This document shows positions 26,885-36,442 of a DNA stretch of 64,000 nucleotides, piece by piece (positions within the stretch are counted from its first letter, which is position 1; every line of letters begins with the position of its first letter). The notes beneath the pieces are model-generated. The model worked only from the letters and a program-made list of their open reading frames with translations, did not search any database and was not told where the DNA came from. This DNA is from Evansella vedderi (GTDB lineage Bacteria; Bacillota; Bacilli; Bacillales; Salisediminibacteriaceae): contig NZ_JAUSUG010000002.1 in assembly GCF_030813435.1 (NCBI RefSeq), forward strand, positions 62,001 to 126,000. Reading direction: 5' to 3'. The position numbers and the translations under genes were made by a program.

Positions 26885-29436
26885 TGAGCCTCACCACCTG
26901 TCATATAGCCTTGGGCTTCTACCGTCTTTCCTTCAACTGTCACTGAATAACGATTGTAATTCACAATTACATAAACACCGTTGTTATAGACTGTCTTGTA
27001 GACTCCCTCACCTAATTTCTCATGCCTTATAATAGGCTCATTTTTAACCTTACTTAAAAATTCGTTGATCTCATGGTAGATTTCCGTAGCCTGATCGATC
27101 CATAGCTCGTAATTAACAGCATATAAATGGTTAAAATTCGTATCTTTTACCTTGTAATTCGGTTCATAGATCCATTTAAAATATACGTTTGAACCATATT
27201 CTAGACTCCTCAACACATATTGCCTAGCATCTAAAAAATTAGATAGGTTATACGGTTCACCTGTATAATCTATAAACCCACGAATCACTATCTGATAGAA
27301 AGGAATGACTTCATCCACAATCTTATAGCCCGTATCACTCAATGGTGCATTAGTAATATGTGACAAGTAAGGGAAGGTGTAGGCATTACCGCCGTCAGCC
27401 ATGATATTCAAATTCTCTTTACGAATCTTTTCCAACGCCTGCTGGGAAAAACTCTCAGACTCTGTACGATGAATTTGATTATTCCTTCTGTAATCACTAT
27501 TAAGTTGATCTGCTAAATCCCTCAGCGAGATTCCACCAGTCTCATACGAACGTAAACCTTTTAGCATTTTCTCTGTATAATCCCCTACAAACTTAGGTGA
27601 TAAAATATAAGTTGGTGATTTGGATCTATCACGTCGATCTAGCGTCAGATCCATTGGGTATAACTCCGCAGGAAGACCCCTTAACGTTCTTGATGCTTTT
27701 TTTGATTCTCTGAAGCCCTTCCCTGAATTGACTGTAAGAATACTAACATTCGGGAAGAGTTCAATCCCCTCTTCTTCTGTAAATGTTACAAAATCGCGTA
27801 ATCCCCTACTCCCGCCAACGGCGTTATCGACTGAAATATTATCTGGAATCTTGTGATTAACTCCTCCATTAAACCAACCAGTATAATTTAATTTAATATT
27901 GGAAATATCTCTCTCCTGCATCTGATTAATAATGCTTTCTGCTTGTTCAAATGTAGTTAAAGGTTCAAGCGCTTGATACGGAATGCCTGCAAAATGCTTC
28001 CTTTTAGAGATACTTCCAACGAGCTGTAAGTAGAACGGAGTATCCTGCGCTTCACTAACCACTTGTCTCTCAGGCAATCCATTATTTTGTACGAGATAAT
28101 CCTGATAATATCCTGCCATCCCATAATAAGAAGCATCTTCACCACTCAGAAATGCATACCGTACTGTGAAGTCCGTCCTCATAGGGTCTTCTTGGAATCT
28201 TGGTAGTGTACGCTGCTGCTCATTCGCGTTTAACGTTACATCCCCCTTATTAATTACATAGAAACTTGGGTAAACGTAGTTGTAACTATTTAACCTGCCA
28301 TTTATATCTGCATTAATCCTCGCAACAGAGGCACCTTCTTCAATAATCCCAAATAATGCTTCGCTTTCCTGAATAATTCCAAAAACAGGTAATCTAACTT
28401 TTTCCTCACTACTATTACTATCATCCGTCACAGACAAAGTTAAATCTGATCCGTATATATATTGCCTGTATGACGGGTACTGTGTTTTACCGCTATTAAA
28501 GTGGATGAGAGCACCTGAACCGTCTGGTACAAACAGGGACCCTTCGTCCTCTGCCCCACCTGCACCAAAGAAATTCATGAAAGAAACCCTATTTACAGGA
28601 AAATTCTCAGGATATTCAATACTTGAAACTGGCACGTTCACAACAAGATTATTATCGTCCAACGTATATTCCATAGATGCTCGGAAGATACGTGCTTCAG
28701 CTGACTCTTGTGTAAAGTTCAGTTCTGCCATATCCTGCGCCAAATCCTCCTCGGTGTATCCAGCATCTTCAAACGCCTGTAATGCTCGCTCTAACTGAAG
28801 TCCACTCAAAGCATTGTCATTTCTTTCATAAACAGATGTTTCTGAATTCTGTCTATACGCAATCATCAATGCACGTTGCCCCGTAGAATCCAATCTACTT
28901 GACAGCTCTTCAAATCTATCTTCGCTCAGCATGAGAGGCAAATCGTTTGCACCTCTCTGCGCTTTACCAAATAGGTAAGAAACCCTAACACCGTTAGTAA
29001 TCTCTTCGAATTTAATCTGTTCGTGCACAACACTGCCAGAGAAAGTGTTAATGGCATTTCTTTGACCAAAATTATTATAAAATTCCAGTTGCATCTGAGA
29101 GCCCAATAAAGCTTGGTTTTCACCAGATGCGATCGGATCCTGATCCCAATTCTCCGGATTACTTCTCCATATTTTTCCACTCTGCTTATTATGAACTGCT
29201 ATTGCTCCTGTTTGATCATCTACAAACAATTGCAAGTGATCATTCTCAGCTATCCCTTTCATACCAGTAAGGCGGTCATCGGAGAAAGCGGCTTGCAACG
29301 GCTCTCCTGGTGTAAATTCCATATCTATCTCGTCACTATCATCCGTTCCACCGATTGTGGTGGGTTCTGAACACCCTACAAGGATGATGGTAACAAGAAA
29401 GCACACATGCAGTAGTACCTTTCTATCTATAACCAT
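26881..29436 (-). CDS. DUF5696-type lipoprotein, candidate uncharacterised glycan-active protein
   Basis: 851 residues with a lipoprotein signal (TIILVGCSEPT, Cys22). Residues about 40-330 look like beta-sandwich (HLQLFVDDQTGAIAVHNKQSG, VSSIEYPENFPVNRVSF). Residues about 470-790 look like an alpha/beta barrel, with strands such as NIKLNYTGWFNGG, IELFPNVSILTV and NLNIMADGGNAYTF, and acidic residues at strand ends. This layout resembles glycoside hydrolases with an N-terminal sandwich. I recognise it as the DUF5696 family, which occurs beside sugar ABC genes, but no function is established. It lies between YIP1 and permease genes and is coupled to the permease. Confidence 0.75.
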   Translation of the reverse strand: MVIDRKVLLHVCFLVTIILVGCSEPTTIGGTDDSDEIDMEFTPGEPLQAAFSDDRLTGMKGIAENDHLQLFVDDQTGAIAVHNKQSGKIWRSNPENWDQDPIASGENQALLGSQMQLEFYNNFGQRNAINTFSGSVVHEQIKFEEITNGVRVSYLFGKAQRGANDLPLMLSEDRFEELSSRLDSTGQRALMIAYRQNSETSVYERNDNALSGLQLERALQAFEDAGYTEEDLAQDMAELNFTQESAEARIFRASMEYTLDDNNLVVNVPVSSIEYPENFPVNRVSFMNFFGAGGAEDEGSLFVPDGSGALIHFNSGKTQYPSYRQYIYGSDLTLSVTDDSNSSEEKVRLPVFGIIQESEALFGIIEEGASVARINADINGRLNSYNYVYPSFYVINKGDVTLNANEQQRTLPRFQEDPMRTDFTVRYAFLSGEDASYYGMAGYYQDYLVQNNGLPERQVVSEAQDTPFYLQLVGSISKRKHFAGIPYQALEPLTTFEQAESIINQMQERDISNIKLNYTGWFNGGVNHKIPDNISVDNAVGGSRGLRDFVTFTEEEGIELFPNVSILTVNSGKGFRESKKASRTLRGLPAELYPMDLTLDRRDRSKSPTYILSPKFVGDYTEKMLKGLRSYETGGISLRDLADQLNSDYRRNNQIHRTESESFSQQALEKIRKENLNIMADGGNAYTFPYLSHITNAPLSDTGYKIVDEVIPFYQIVIRGFIDYTGEPYNLSNFLDARQYVLRSLEYGSNVYFKWIYEPNYKVKDTNFNHLYAVNYELWIDQATEIYHEINEFLSKVKNEPIIRHEKLGEGVYKTVYNNGVYVIVNYNRYSVTVEGKTVEAQGYMTGGEAQ

Positions 29437-29452
29437 TTTTTACCACCCTCCC

Positions 29453-30079
29453 TTAATACCTATTGACAATTTCTTGATAAATTACGCTGAAGAAAGCTAC
29501 CATCTGTTGAACCAAGCTAAAGAACAATAAGCATAGAAATGCCATAAAGCCCATTGCCACAATTGTCAGTAAGATGGTTCCTACTGATTTGGATGGTGTA
29601 TATTGATGCACCGTCATGTTTCCAACAAACAATAGAAACACAAACCAGAGAACCGCAAAACTAGTGAAGAAGTAGTAAAACATGGCCTCCTGAATCGAAA
29701 TCAGATTGCTAAGCCAAATCCATGGGAAGTTAATAAGAACCAACGGTAATAATGCAAAGCATGTTGATGTGAAAATTTCATCAAACTTTCCTTCCCCATC
29801 CATTAGAGTGGTTAGGGACCAATTAGCAACACACCAAAATAATACGGGGACAACAACGTATAAGGCCTCCATGAGACTGTTCATATTCTCTGGGTTATAC
29901 AAATTAACGAGGAACCCGCTATACTGACTGCTCAATACATTCGTTACCACAAGCAAGAACAAGATTACAAAGGAAATAATCAGGCTAATTCGCTTATTGT
30001 GTTCATATTTCAAATCCCAAAATCCGTTAAAAGGATGAACGATGAGGTAAAATGGATACTTAATCATCTCTTTATTCAA
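29453..30079 (-). CDS. YIP1 family membrane protein
   Basis: 208 residues with five membrane segments (for example ISLIISFVILFLLVVTNVLS and TILLTIVAMGFMAFLCLLFF). The N-terminus NKEMIKYPFYLIVHPFNGFWDLKYE matches YIP1-domain proteins of Bacilli. TTG 30079 has GGAGGGGG 7 bases upstream, inside the end of the NHL gene (8-base overlap). It has no known function in bacteria. Its fixed place between NHL and DUF5696 genes suggests a membrane component of the transport assembly (inference). Confidence 0.75.
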   Translation of the reverse strand: MNKEMIKYPFYLIVHPFNGFWDLKYEHNKRISLIISFVILFLLVVTNVLSSQYSGFLVNLYNPENMNSLMEALYVVVPVLFWCVANWSLTTLMDGEGKFDEIFTSTCFALLPLVLINFPWIWLSNLISIQEAMFYYFFTSFAVLWFVFLLFVGNMTVHQYTPSKSVGTILLTIVAMGFMAFLCLLFFSLVQQMVAFFSVIYQEIVNRY

Positions 30080-31535
30080 TTGAAAACCCCCTCCTTCTCC
30101 TCGTAACTTTACGGTATATTTTAAAGCTTAAATACCCTACCGCAATTAGCATAATTCCCGTCATAATCGTAGAAAAATGTTGTCTAAGCACTTCATTTCG
30201 GTAAAGCAAGAATGCCTTCGAGTAATTATTTCGGTCGTAACTTTGTTCAAAGTGATGCATTGCCCCATAGTAATCTCCTTGCCGTAAAAGGGCTTTGCCA
30301 ATACCGCTATATGCAAAATCAAGATTGGCGTTCATATTGATCGTCTGTTCAAAAAGATAGTTCGCCTTTTCTTCATCACCTCGATAATAACTTCTTACTG
30401 CTTCTGTGAGTGTCCGACCATAATCTGTCGAACGAAAAACGGTGATTTCCCCTAAAGCCCTATCCAGAACGAGAAAATCTTCTCCAAACCAATCGATCGC
30501 TATAGGGGTATTGAATTTCCCCAATTGATTCCCGAGACCACCGAACATGTACATTAAATGTCCATCACCATCGTACGTAAAGATACGACCTCGCCTAGAG
30601 TCAAGTACGGAATAAATCTCACTGTCCGTAACAGCAATATCGATCAACCGGGAAGGTCCCAAATCATAATCATATCGAATGTCTCCTACAGGACTGAAAT
30701 ACCCTTCTCTTCTTAAAATATCTGTTCCTCTTGCATTAAGTTTTTTGATACTATCGTCTGCACCATCAGTACTTGATGCATAGATGAAGCCTTGGTCATT
30801 AATATCTAAATTGGAAAATTCAGTTGGTATAAACATCCTCATTTGGCTCCGTTGCTCTCTTGTCGCAACACGTCTCCAAAAATACTCGATTGGATCAACC
30901 TGTACACGGTTAGCACCTATGAATGTAGTAAAATCCCCCTCAATGTCAAATTCCATGAAACCGTCAAATACACCTGAAGCTAAAACATAAATCCTGTTAG
31001 CCTTATCTACAACAACTTTTACAGGTTGGAACACAAAATCATCTCTCAAAAGATCAGACTGTGGTTCATCAACAATTTTCACCAAATTGAAATCCTGATC
31101 CAAATGAACCACGCGATGATTACCAGTATCAGCTATCAGAACATGCTTATCATCCGTCACAAACAAACCGCGAGGATTAGAAAATGTATCATTATTTCCA
31201 TCATGTAAAAAGGAATCAATTGTATCCACCAAATGGAATTCTTCGTCGATTATTACGACACGGTTGTTGCCGGTATCCATCACATAGATAAAATTGTCGC
31301 TTGTTACGTACAAATCATTCGGTTCTCTAAGCGCATCAATCCCCAAGCTTGCACCGTTCACCAGCTTTGTAGCTTGGAAGGCAGCAGGAGCTGGAACGGA
31401 CTCTCCCCAAAATGAATAGTTATAAGAATCGGAACCATTATTAGCGTGTACTGTCCCAGGCCCCGTACTTATGTGAAGGAGAAAAAACATTGCAGCAAGA
31501 AGGAATGCACTCAACTTGTATAACTTTTTCACCAT
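30072..31535 (-). CDS. secreted NHL-repeat protein with C-terminal membrane anchor
   Basis: 487 residues from ATG 31535, with AAGGGAG 9 bases upstream. A signal peptide (1-32, ending GTVHANN) is followed by NHL propeller repeats over about 50-370, with repeating units such as PNDLYVTSDNFIYVMDTGNN and PRGLFVTDDKHVLIADTGNH. A TPR-like helical pair follows at 390-440 (FAYSGIGKALLRQGDYYGAM). A last membrane helix (about 452-472, IMTGIMLIAVGYLSFKIY) is followed by KVTRRRRG, which stays inside. The propeller and TPR therefore face outwards on the membrane, a scaffold-like design. The function is unknown. It is coupled to YIP1 and preceded by the permease gene. Confidence 0.8.
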   Translation of the reverse strand: MVKKLYKLSAFLLAAMFFLLHISTGPGTVHANNGSDSYNYSFWGESVPAPAAFQATKLVNGASLGIDALREPNDLYVTSDNFIYVMDTGNNRVVIIDEEFHLVDTIDSFLHDGNNDTFSNPRGLFVTDDKHVLIADTGNHRVVHLDQDFNLVKIVDEPQSDLLRDDFVFQPVKVVVDKANRIYVLASGVFDGFMEFDIEGDFTTFIGANRVQVDPIEYFWRRVATREQRSQMRMFIPTEFSNLDINDQGFIYASSTDGADDSIKKLNARGTDILRREGYFSPVGDIRYDYDLGPSRLIDIAVTDSEIYSVLDSRRGRIFTYDGDGHLMYMFGGLGNQLGKFNTPIAIDWFGEDFLVLDRALGEITVFRSTDYGRTLTEAVRSYYRGDEEKANYLFEQTINMNANLDFAYSGIGKALLRQGDYYGAMHHFEQSYDRNNYSKAFLLYRNEVLRQHFSTIMTGIMLIAVGYLSFKIYRKVTRRRRGFSIE

Positions 31536-31551
31536 CGTGCACAACTCCCTT

Positions 31552-32433
31552 CTAATCTTTTATTCCTGAATTAGCCATCGTCGAGATGACACTGCTCTGA
31601 GAAATAACAAAGAGCGTAATCGGTACCATCATTAAAAATAAGGCTACTGCAGCTCCGACCCCGGCTCTGGCTATACCTCCAAGTACAATCTGTTCTAGTG
31701 CATAGTTAAGGGTTTTCAAACTCTCACTGTAAATGAAGTTCCCTCCATTAGTTCCCCACAACATAGGAAACTGTAGAATCATTAACGTTAACCATGCCGG
31801 CTTAACATTTGGCATGACAATAGTCCAAAAAATTCGATACTCACTAGCTCCATCAATCTTGGCCGCTTCTAGTAATGCATCTGGTATTTGTTCCATAAAT
31901 TGTTTCATAAGAAATAATCCCAGTGGGAAAGCCATGGCCGGCACAATAAGCGCTAAATGCGTATCAATCCAACCGAGCCATGACATCACCATATAGTTTG
32001 GAATAGCCGTAACATGCGGTGAGAACATCAAAGCTAATATAACAATGGAAAAAATCGTTTTGGAACCAGGAAAGCGGTATTTTGCAAGGGGATATGCCGC
32101 TGCTGATGCCAGCAAAATATGACCTACAGTTCCCACAATTGTAATAACTAACGTATTAGCAAAATATCGTGAAAGCGGTACCCATGAATTCCCCATTATG
32201 GCTACTAAATCAAAGAAATTATCCATGGTCGGATTCCTAACGAAGAATCGTGGCGGGAATAAAAATATTTCATCCAGCGGTTTGAATGCATTATTAATCG
32301 CATACACTAACGGTAGCGCCATGAAGGCACCAAACACGGCAAGGAGAGCAAACATTAGAAAGCTTACAGTAAAGGAACGATTAAGCCTCTTTTTAATTCG
32401 AAAAATCTTCCTCCTCTTTCGGAACAATGTCAC
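31552..32433 (-). CDS. carbohydrate ABC transporter permease (MalG type), first pair
   Basis: 293 residues with six membrane segments. The EAA loop is EAAKIDGASEYRIFWTIVMP (about 187-206). Its start overlaps the preceding permease gene by 4 bases. A basic N-terminus (FRKRRKIFRIKKRLNRS) precedes TM1. It partners 32430 and most likely serves the two binding proteins at 33405 and 36443, which are upstream in the same operon. No ATPase is encoded nearby. Confidence 0.92.
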   Translation of the reverse strand: MTLFRKRRKIFRIKKRLNRSFTVSFLMFALLAVFGAFMALPLVYAINNAFKPLDEIFLFPPRFFVRNPTMDNFFDLVAIMGNSWVPLSRYFANTLVITIVGTVGHILLASAAAYPLAKYRFPGSKTIFSIVILALMFSPHVTAIPNYMVMSWLGWIDTHLALIVPAMAFPLGLFLMKQFMEQIPDALLEAAKIDGASEYRIFWTIVMPNVKPAWLTLMILQFPMLWGTNGGNFIYSESLKTLNYALEQIVLGGIARAGVGAAVALFLMMVPITLFVISQSSVISTMANSGIKD

Positions 32434-33386
32434 TCACCTACCTTTCTTAGTAGTTTTTGAATCACTAAGTTCGTGCCCACCATTAGTGTAAACAGCACTG
32501 TTGCGATAGCAGAAGCATATCCCATCTCAAATCGAATTGACCCATAGTCCATAAGATGTGTTACCACAGTATGCGCTGCGTAGTTAACACTTGGAAAACC
32601 AGCCAGTGCAATCGATATATCCGCGACTGCGAATGCCATCGTAATCTGCATTACAGCCCCAAATAGTAACTGCGGTTTCATAGATGGGAGTGTAATGAAC
32701 CAAAGCTCCTGCCATCTGTTTTTTATCCCATCTACAGCCCCTGCCTCGATCAATGAACGATCAATTGTCTGAAGACCAGCAATGAAGGCAAGAAAAGCAG
32801 TTCCCAAGCTTAACCATAGTTGAACGAGAATAACTACCCAAAGAATGTACTGTTCATCCCTTAGCCATTGAATAGGCTCTAAGATAAAACCAGCGCTCAT
32901 TAGGAAACCATTCAAATAACCGTAGCTATCACCGGAAAAGATAATAAGCCATATAAAGAAAACATTCCCCGAAAGTGAAGGGGCGTAAAATATAAGTGTC
33001 ATGAACGCACGTACCTTTGGTGATAGCTCATTGATAATCCATGCAAAAAGAAAACAAGCAATATAACTGATCGGTCCTGTTATGACTGCAAAAATAAACG
33101 TATTTCTTAGAGCAATCATGAAAATATCATCATTTAAAAATAATCTAGAATAATTATCCCAGCCGATGAAATTTGGGAATTCTAACATATTAAAATGAAA
33201 AAAGCTAAGTACGAAAGAAACCGCAACAGGAATGAGTGTAAATAAACCGAAAATAATAAAATATGGAGCCATCAAGATATAGTAATGTTTTCCTCTTTTC
33301 AACTCCTTCTTAAATTTGGCTAATCGTGACTCCTTAGCCTGATAAATGGAGCCTGTTGTCGGTTGGTGATTAATTTTTGTTTGCAC
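32430..33386 (-). CDS. sugar ABC transporter permease (MalF type), first pair
   Basis: 318 residues. An N-terminal cytoplasmic tail of about 38 residues is followed by six membrane segments (YYILMAPYFIIFGLFTLIPV first). The EAA loop reads EAGAVDGIKNRWQELWFITLP. The GTG start at 33386 has GGAGGTGG 6 bases upstream. It lies 18 bases after the fused binding-protein gene. It forms the first permease pair with 31552. Confidence 0.92.
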   Translation of the reverse strand: MQTKINHQPTTGSIYQAKESRLAKFKKELKRGKHYYILMAPYFIIFGLFTLIPVAVSFVLSFFHFNMLEFPNFIGWDNYSRLFLNDDIFMIALRNTFIFAVITGPISYIACFLFAWIINELSPKVRAFMTLIFYAPSLSGNVFFIWLIIFSGDSYGYLNGFLMSAGFILEPIQWLRDEQYILWVVILVQLWLSLGTAFLAFIAGLQTIDRSLIEAGAVDGIKNRWQELWFITLPSMKPQLLFGAVMQITMAFAVADISIALAGFPSVNYAAHTVVTHLMDYGSIRFEMGYASAIATVLFTLMVGTNLVIQKLLRKVGE

Positions 33387-33404
33387 CTGCTACCACCTCC
33401 TAAC

Positions 33405-36314
33405 CTAATACGGTAAATTAAACTCTCTACGCTTGATTTCAATTTCATCATTAATGTATAAAATATAATCCGATAAGGCTTCACGAGGATTCTCATTGGC
33501 ATTAACGACTCGTCTAAAAGCGTTGTCTAAATGTCGTCCAGTGAAATATCCACCTGGAACTTGAGGGATTCCACGCACCCACTGCCACTGACTCTCTAGG
33601 TTGTTGTAGTCATCCACAGGCCACGGCAATTCTTGGAGTGCTTCAATGTTAGCCGTAGGATAACGAGCGGCCTCACCCATCAGTCCTTCCATCTCACGCC
33701 CAAAAGCAATCTGGGTATCCTTATCTGTCCACCATTTCATAAACTCCCAAGCGGAATCCTTATCATCTGCATTCTCCAGCATCATCACTGCAGTTGTATG
33801 GCTAGCTACACTATGGTTTATTGTACCGTCTTCCATTTCCGTTCCAGGAACCATTGTGAAATCCCACATTCCTCTAATTTCTGGTGCTAAAACTGTCAAC
33901 ATATTATAAGTAGTGTAATCGGCAATGCCTATCGGCATCTCTCCAACTCGGAATCGGTTAGGAAAATCGGCCATTAATGGGAACCTATAGTTAGTATAGA
34001 AGTTGGTCCAATCTCTAAATGCTTCCATAGAGATATCCGAATCCAAGGCACTTGCCTTGTTATCTTCTTGGTAAAACTGACCACCATTCTGGTAAAGTAG
34101 CATAGCGAAAGTCGCATTTGGAACCATGTTTTGTTGTTGAGCTTGTTGCATCATCGGGTCATCTATTGGTAAGAAGAATTCCAAATTATGCTTCTGCAGA
34201 ACTCCAATCATATTGTATACATCCGACCAAGTTTTTGGCGGAGTCAATCCTAGTTCCTCAAGAATATCCTTGCGATAGAACAACATAGGAAAAATTTGTT
34301 GCTCAGGAAGGGCAAATACTCCCCCATCATACTTATAAGGTTTTAATCCACTCTCACGGAACCGCGTAGCAACTTCCTCGTAATCAGAAAAGACTGTCAA
34401 ATCAGCCGCTGCGTTTCTCATTGCGTAGTTGACAGGCATGTCCTCACCAATCTGCAATGCCACATCCGGCCCTTCGTTGGCAAGTGTTGCCGGCAGTAGA
34501 ATTTCTGGTGGAACTAACCTTAACTTTATCGAAATATTTGACTCAGGTGTAAATGTTTCGTCAATCAAGCCTTTCAATACTTGGGCCTGATCTCGTCCAG
34601 TCGTAATCCAGACGTCAACCGAACGATCCAACGCTTCAACGTTACCTATACTGTCGTAATCCATGGTATATGAAGCGACAAAAGCTCCTAACTCATGTTT
34701 AAACCTTTCTATCAATGTTGCTTCTGCTCTCGGTAGCTCGTGACCAGGCGAAGAGAAAACAAGATAATCCAAGGTAAGTGGTTGTTCACGAACAGTTAGT
34801 ATAAATGTTCCTAGCCCACCGACATTTACCTTAAAATCATCGAGGCGCCTTGCAATAGTCTCTGGTTTCTCCACAATGTCTTCTAGTTGTCTAACCATTG
34901 AGTGGAGGACCGCAACTTTATCACTTCGCTCTCCTGTTGACTTCACTAGATAATCCGCTACACTTTGAATTATCTCAGCTTGCTCTGAAAATACATCTAA
35001 CAGACCTGGGATTCGAGTTTCTAATTGGTAATCACGGAATGGATCTGGGGTATTTGACGTAATCATCAATATTTGTCTATACATTTCGTTGAGCTGTAGA
35101 ACGCTAGATTCAATCGTTCTTAAGACCGGTGCAAGTTCCCCAAGTGATACTGTCATTCGTACACGGTTTGTTCCTTCTTTCAAATAAAATAAGTAAGGTT
35201 CTTCTTCACCGAGAATTTGATTCTCCCAGTCTCTATTGAAATTAAAACGAATTCGTTTCATTTCTTCAAATGGATATTCCCCATTTATTGTAAGGCTCCT
35301 TGTTGCGTATAAACCACGAAGCTCCTGTTGCTTACGTTTTAGGGCGATTTGGTAGAGCCCTTCCTCTTCTACTTCGACCTCCCATTCAATCCACTGGCCT
35401 GGTAGTTTCCAATTCAGTCCACCAATAGTATTAATTCGAATATTGGAGACATGGTAAGGGACTACCGTCGGACTTGACCTGTCGGAAAGCGGAAATAATG
35501 TAGGTGAAGATTTCCTTACGGCTGCTTCACCTTCTATTTGAATAAACTGGTTATCCACTGGCTTTAATCCTTTAGCCTCATATTCTTTCTTCACTTCTTC
35601 ATACGTCTTGACGGGTTTTTCTTGATATAGCTCGATGTAATCAATTGCCATTGGTTCACGTAAGGCTGACAGGGAAATGCGTTGTTCCCCTTCGTCAAAA
35701 TAAAAAGAATAAGGCCCTTCAAAATAACCTTCGCTTTCCTTAAATGACATCATTAACCACTCAGGGTGCTCCACTTGTCCGGGACGTAAATCGTTTCCTC
35801 TATCATCTCTTTGAATTTCTTCATACCTATTGCCCCAAACACGATCAAATATCAGTAAATCAGCACCGTGAAAAGGAACCTCTCCATTAATGGCAAACTC
35901 CCGTTCAATCGCAGAACTCTTTCCTTCCATTGGATAATAATGAATTCTAATATTGTACATACCTGGATTATCAATTTGAACATCCCAATATATCGTTCCT
36001 TCTTCAGGCGTAATAACCGCTTTTCCATCTAAACCTTCAAATCGATCCACGACTTGGAAACCTTCTCCGATAACCTCAACAAAGTCCTCCCCCTCGATAC
36101 GAATCGTTTCATCAGGGCGTTCCGCTTCCGAATGGGTAATCAAATAATTGTCATAGCTATCTTCTCGCGTTTCATGAAAAACAGCTTCAAAGTCAGCCAT
36201 CGCCTGAACGTATCCTGGATCGGATGAATTCGAAGGGTAGAAAGCCCAAATAGATGAAAATAACACAGCAATGATTAAGGTAACCTGGACATATTTCTTC
36301 TTTATAATGTACAA
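33405..36314 (-). CDS. extracellular solute-binding protein fused to N-terminal carbohydrate-binding-like domains
   Basis: 969 residues. The N-terminal hydrophobic segment (residues 9-25, VQVTLIIAVLFSSIWAF) has no lipobox Cys, so it is either cleaved or an anchor. Two beta-sandwich modules follow: about 70-230 (IRIEGEDFVEV, NPGMYNIRIHYYPMEG) and about 265-410 (IQIEGEAAVRK, GLYQIALKRKQQELRGLYAT). Both open like CBM6/CBM35 domains. After a helical region (about 415-490), a family-1-type binding domain runs from about 530 to 950 (DVALQIGEDMPVNYAMRNAA, MLFYRKDILEELGLTPPKTW). Normal binding proteins are 400-560 residues. TTG 36314 follows GGAGGGG. It may capture polymer ends before import (inference). 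Confidence 0.85.
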   Translation of the reverse strand: MYIIKKKYVQVTLIIAVLFSSIWAFYPSNSSDPGYVQAMADFEAVFHETREDSYDNYLITHSEAERPDETIRIEGEDFVEVIGEGFQVVDRFEGLDGKAVITPEEGTIYWDVQIDNPGMYNIRIHYYPMEGKSSAIEREFAINGEVPFHGADLLIFDRVWGNRYEEIQRDDRGNDLRPGQVEHPEWLMMSFKESEGYFEGPYSFYFDEGEQRISLSALREPMAIDYIELYQEKPVKTYEEVKKEYEAKGLKPVDNQFIQIEGEAAVRKSSPTLFPLSDRSSPTVVPYHVSNIRINTIGGLNWKLPGQWIEWEVEVEEEGLYQIALKRKQQELRGLYATRSLTINGEYPFEEMKRIRFNFNRDWENQILGEEEPYLFYLKEGTNRVRMTVSLGELAPVLRTIESSVLQLNEMYRQILMITSNTPDPFRDYQLETRIPGLLDVFSEQAEIIQSVADYLVKSTGERSDKVAVLHSMVRQLEDIVEKPETIARRLDDFKVNVGGLGTFILTVREQPLTLDYLVFSSPGHELPRAEATLIERFKHELGAFVASYTMDYDSIGNVEALDRSVDVWITTGRDQAQVLKGLIDETFTPESNISIKLRLVPPEILLPATLANEGPDVALQIGEDMPVNYAMRNAAADLTVFSDYEEVATRFRESGLKPYKYDGGVFALPEQQIFPMLFYRKDILEELGLTPPKTWSDVYNMIGVLQKHNLEFFLPIDDPMMQQAQQQNMVPNATFAMLLYQNGGQFYQEDNKASALDSDISMEAFRDWTNFYTNYRFPLMADFPNRFRVGEMPIGIADYTTYNMLTVLAPEIRGMWDFTMVPGTEMEDGTINHSVASHTTAVMMLENADDKDSAWEFMKWWTDKDTQIAFGREMEGLMGEAARYPTANIEALQELPWPVDDYNNLESQWQWVRGIPQVPGGYFTGRHLDNAFRRVVNANENPREALSDYILYINDEIEIKRREFNLPY

Positions 36315-36357
36315 CTCTTCTCCCCTCCTACAGCAAAGATTGACATTTAATTAAGGT

Positions 36358-36422
36358 GGTCCCTAGTATAGAAACCAAATCAGTAACGTAGAAGCTACTT
36401 TACTAGAGACTATATAGGGACC
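36358..36422 (-). terminator. intra-operon hairpin after the first binding-protein gene
   Basis: GGTCCCTAGTATAG (36358-36371) pairs with CTATATAGGGACC (36410-36422), 13 bp with one bulged base and a 38-base loop containing a small hairpin. There is no U-tract on the minus strand, so it is more likely an mRNA-stabilising or partial-termination structure that favours binding-protein expression. Confidence 0.5.
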
Positions 36423-36442
36423 TTGTATAAAATTTTATTTAA

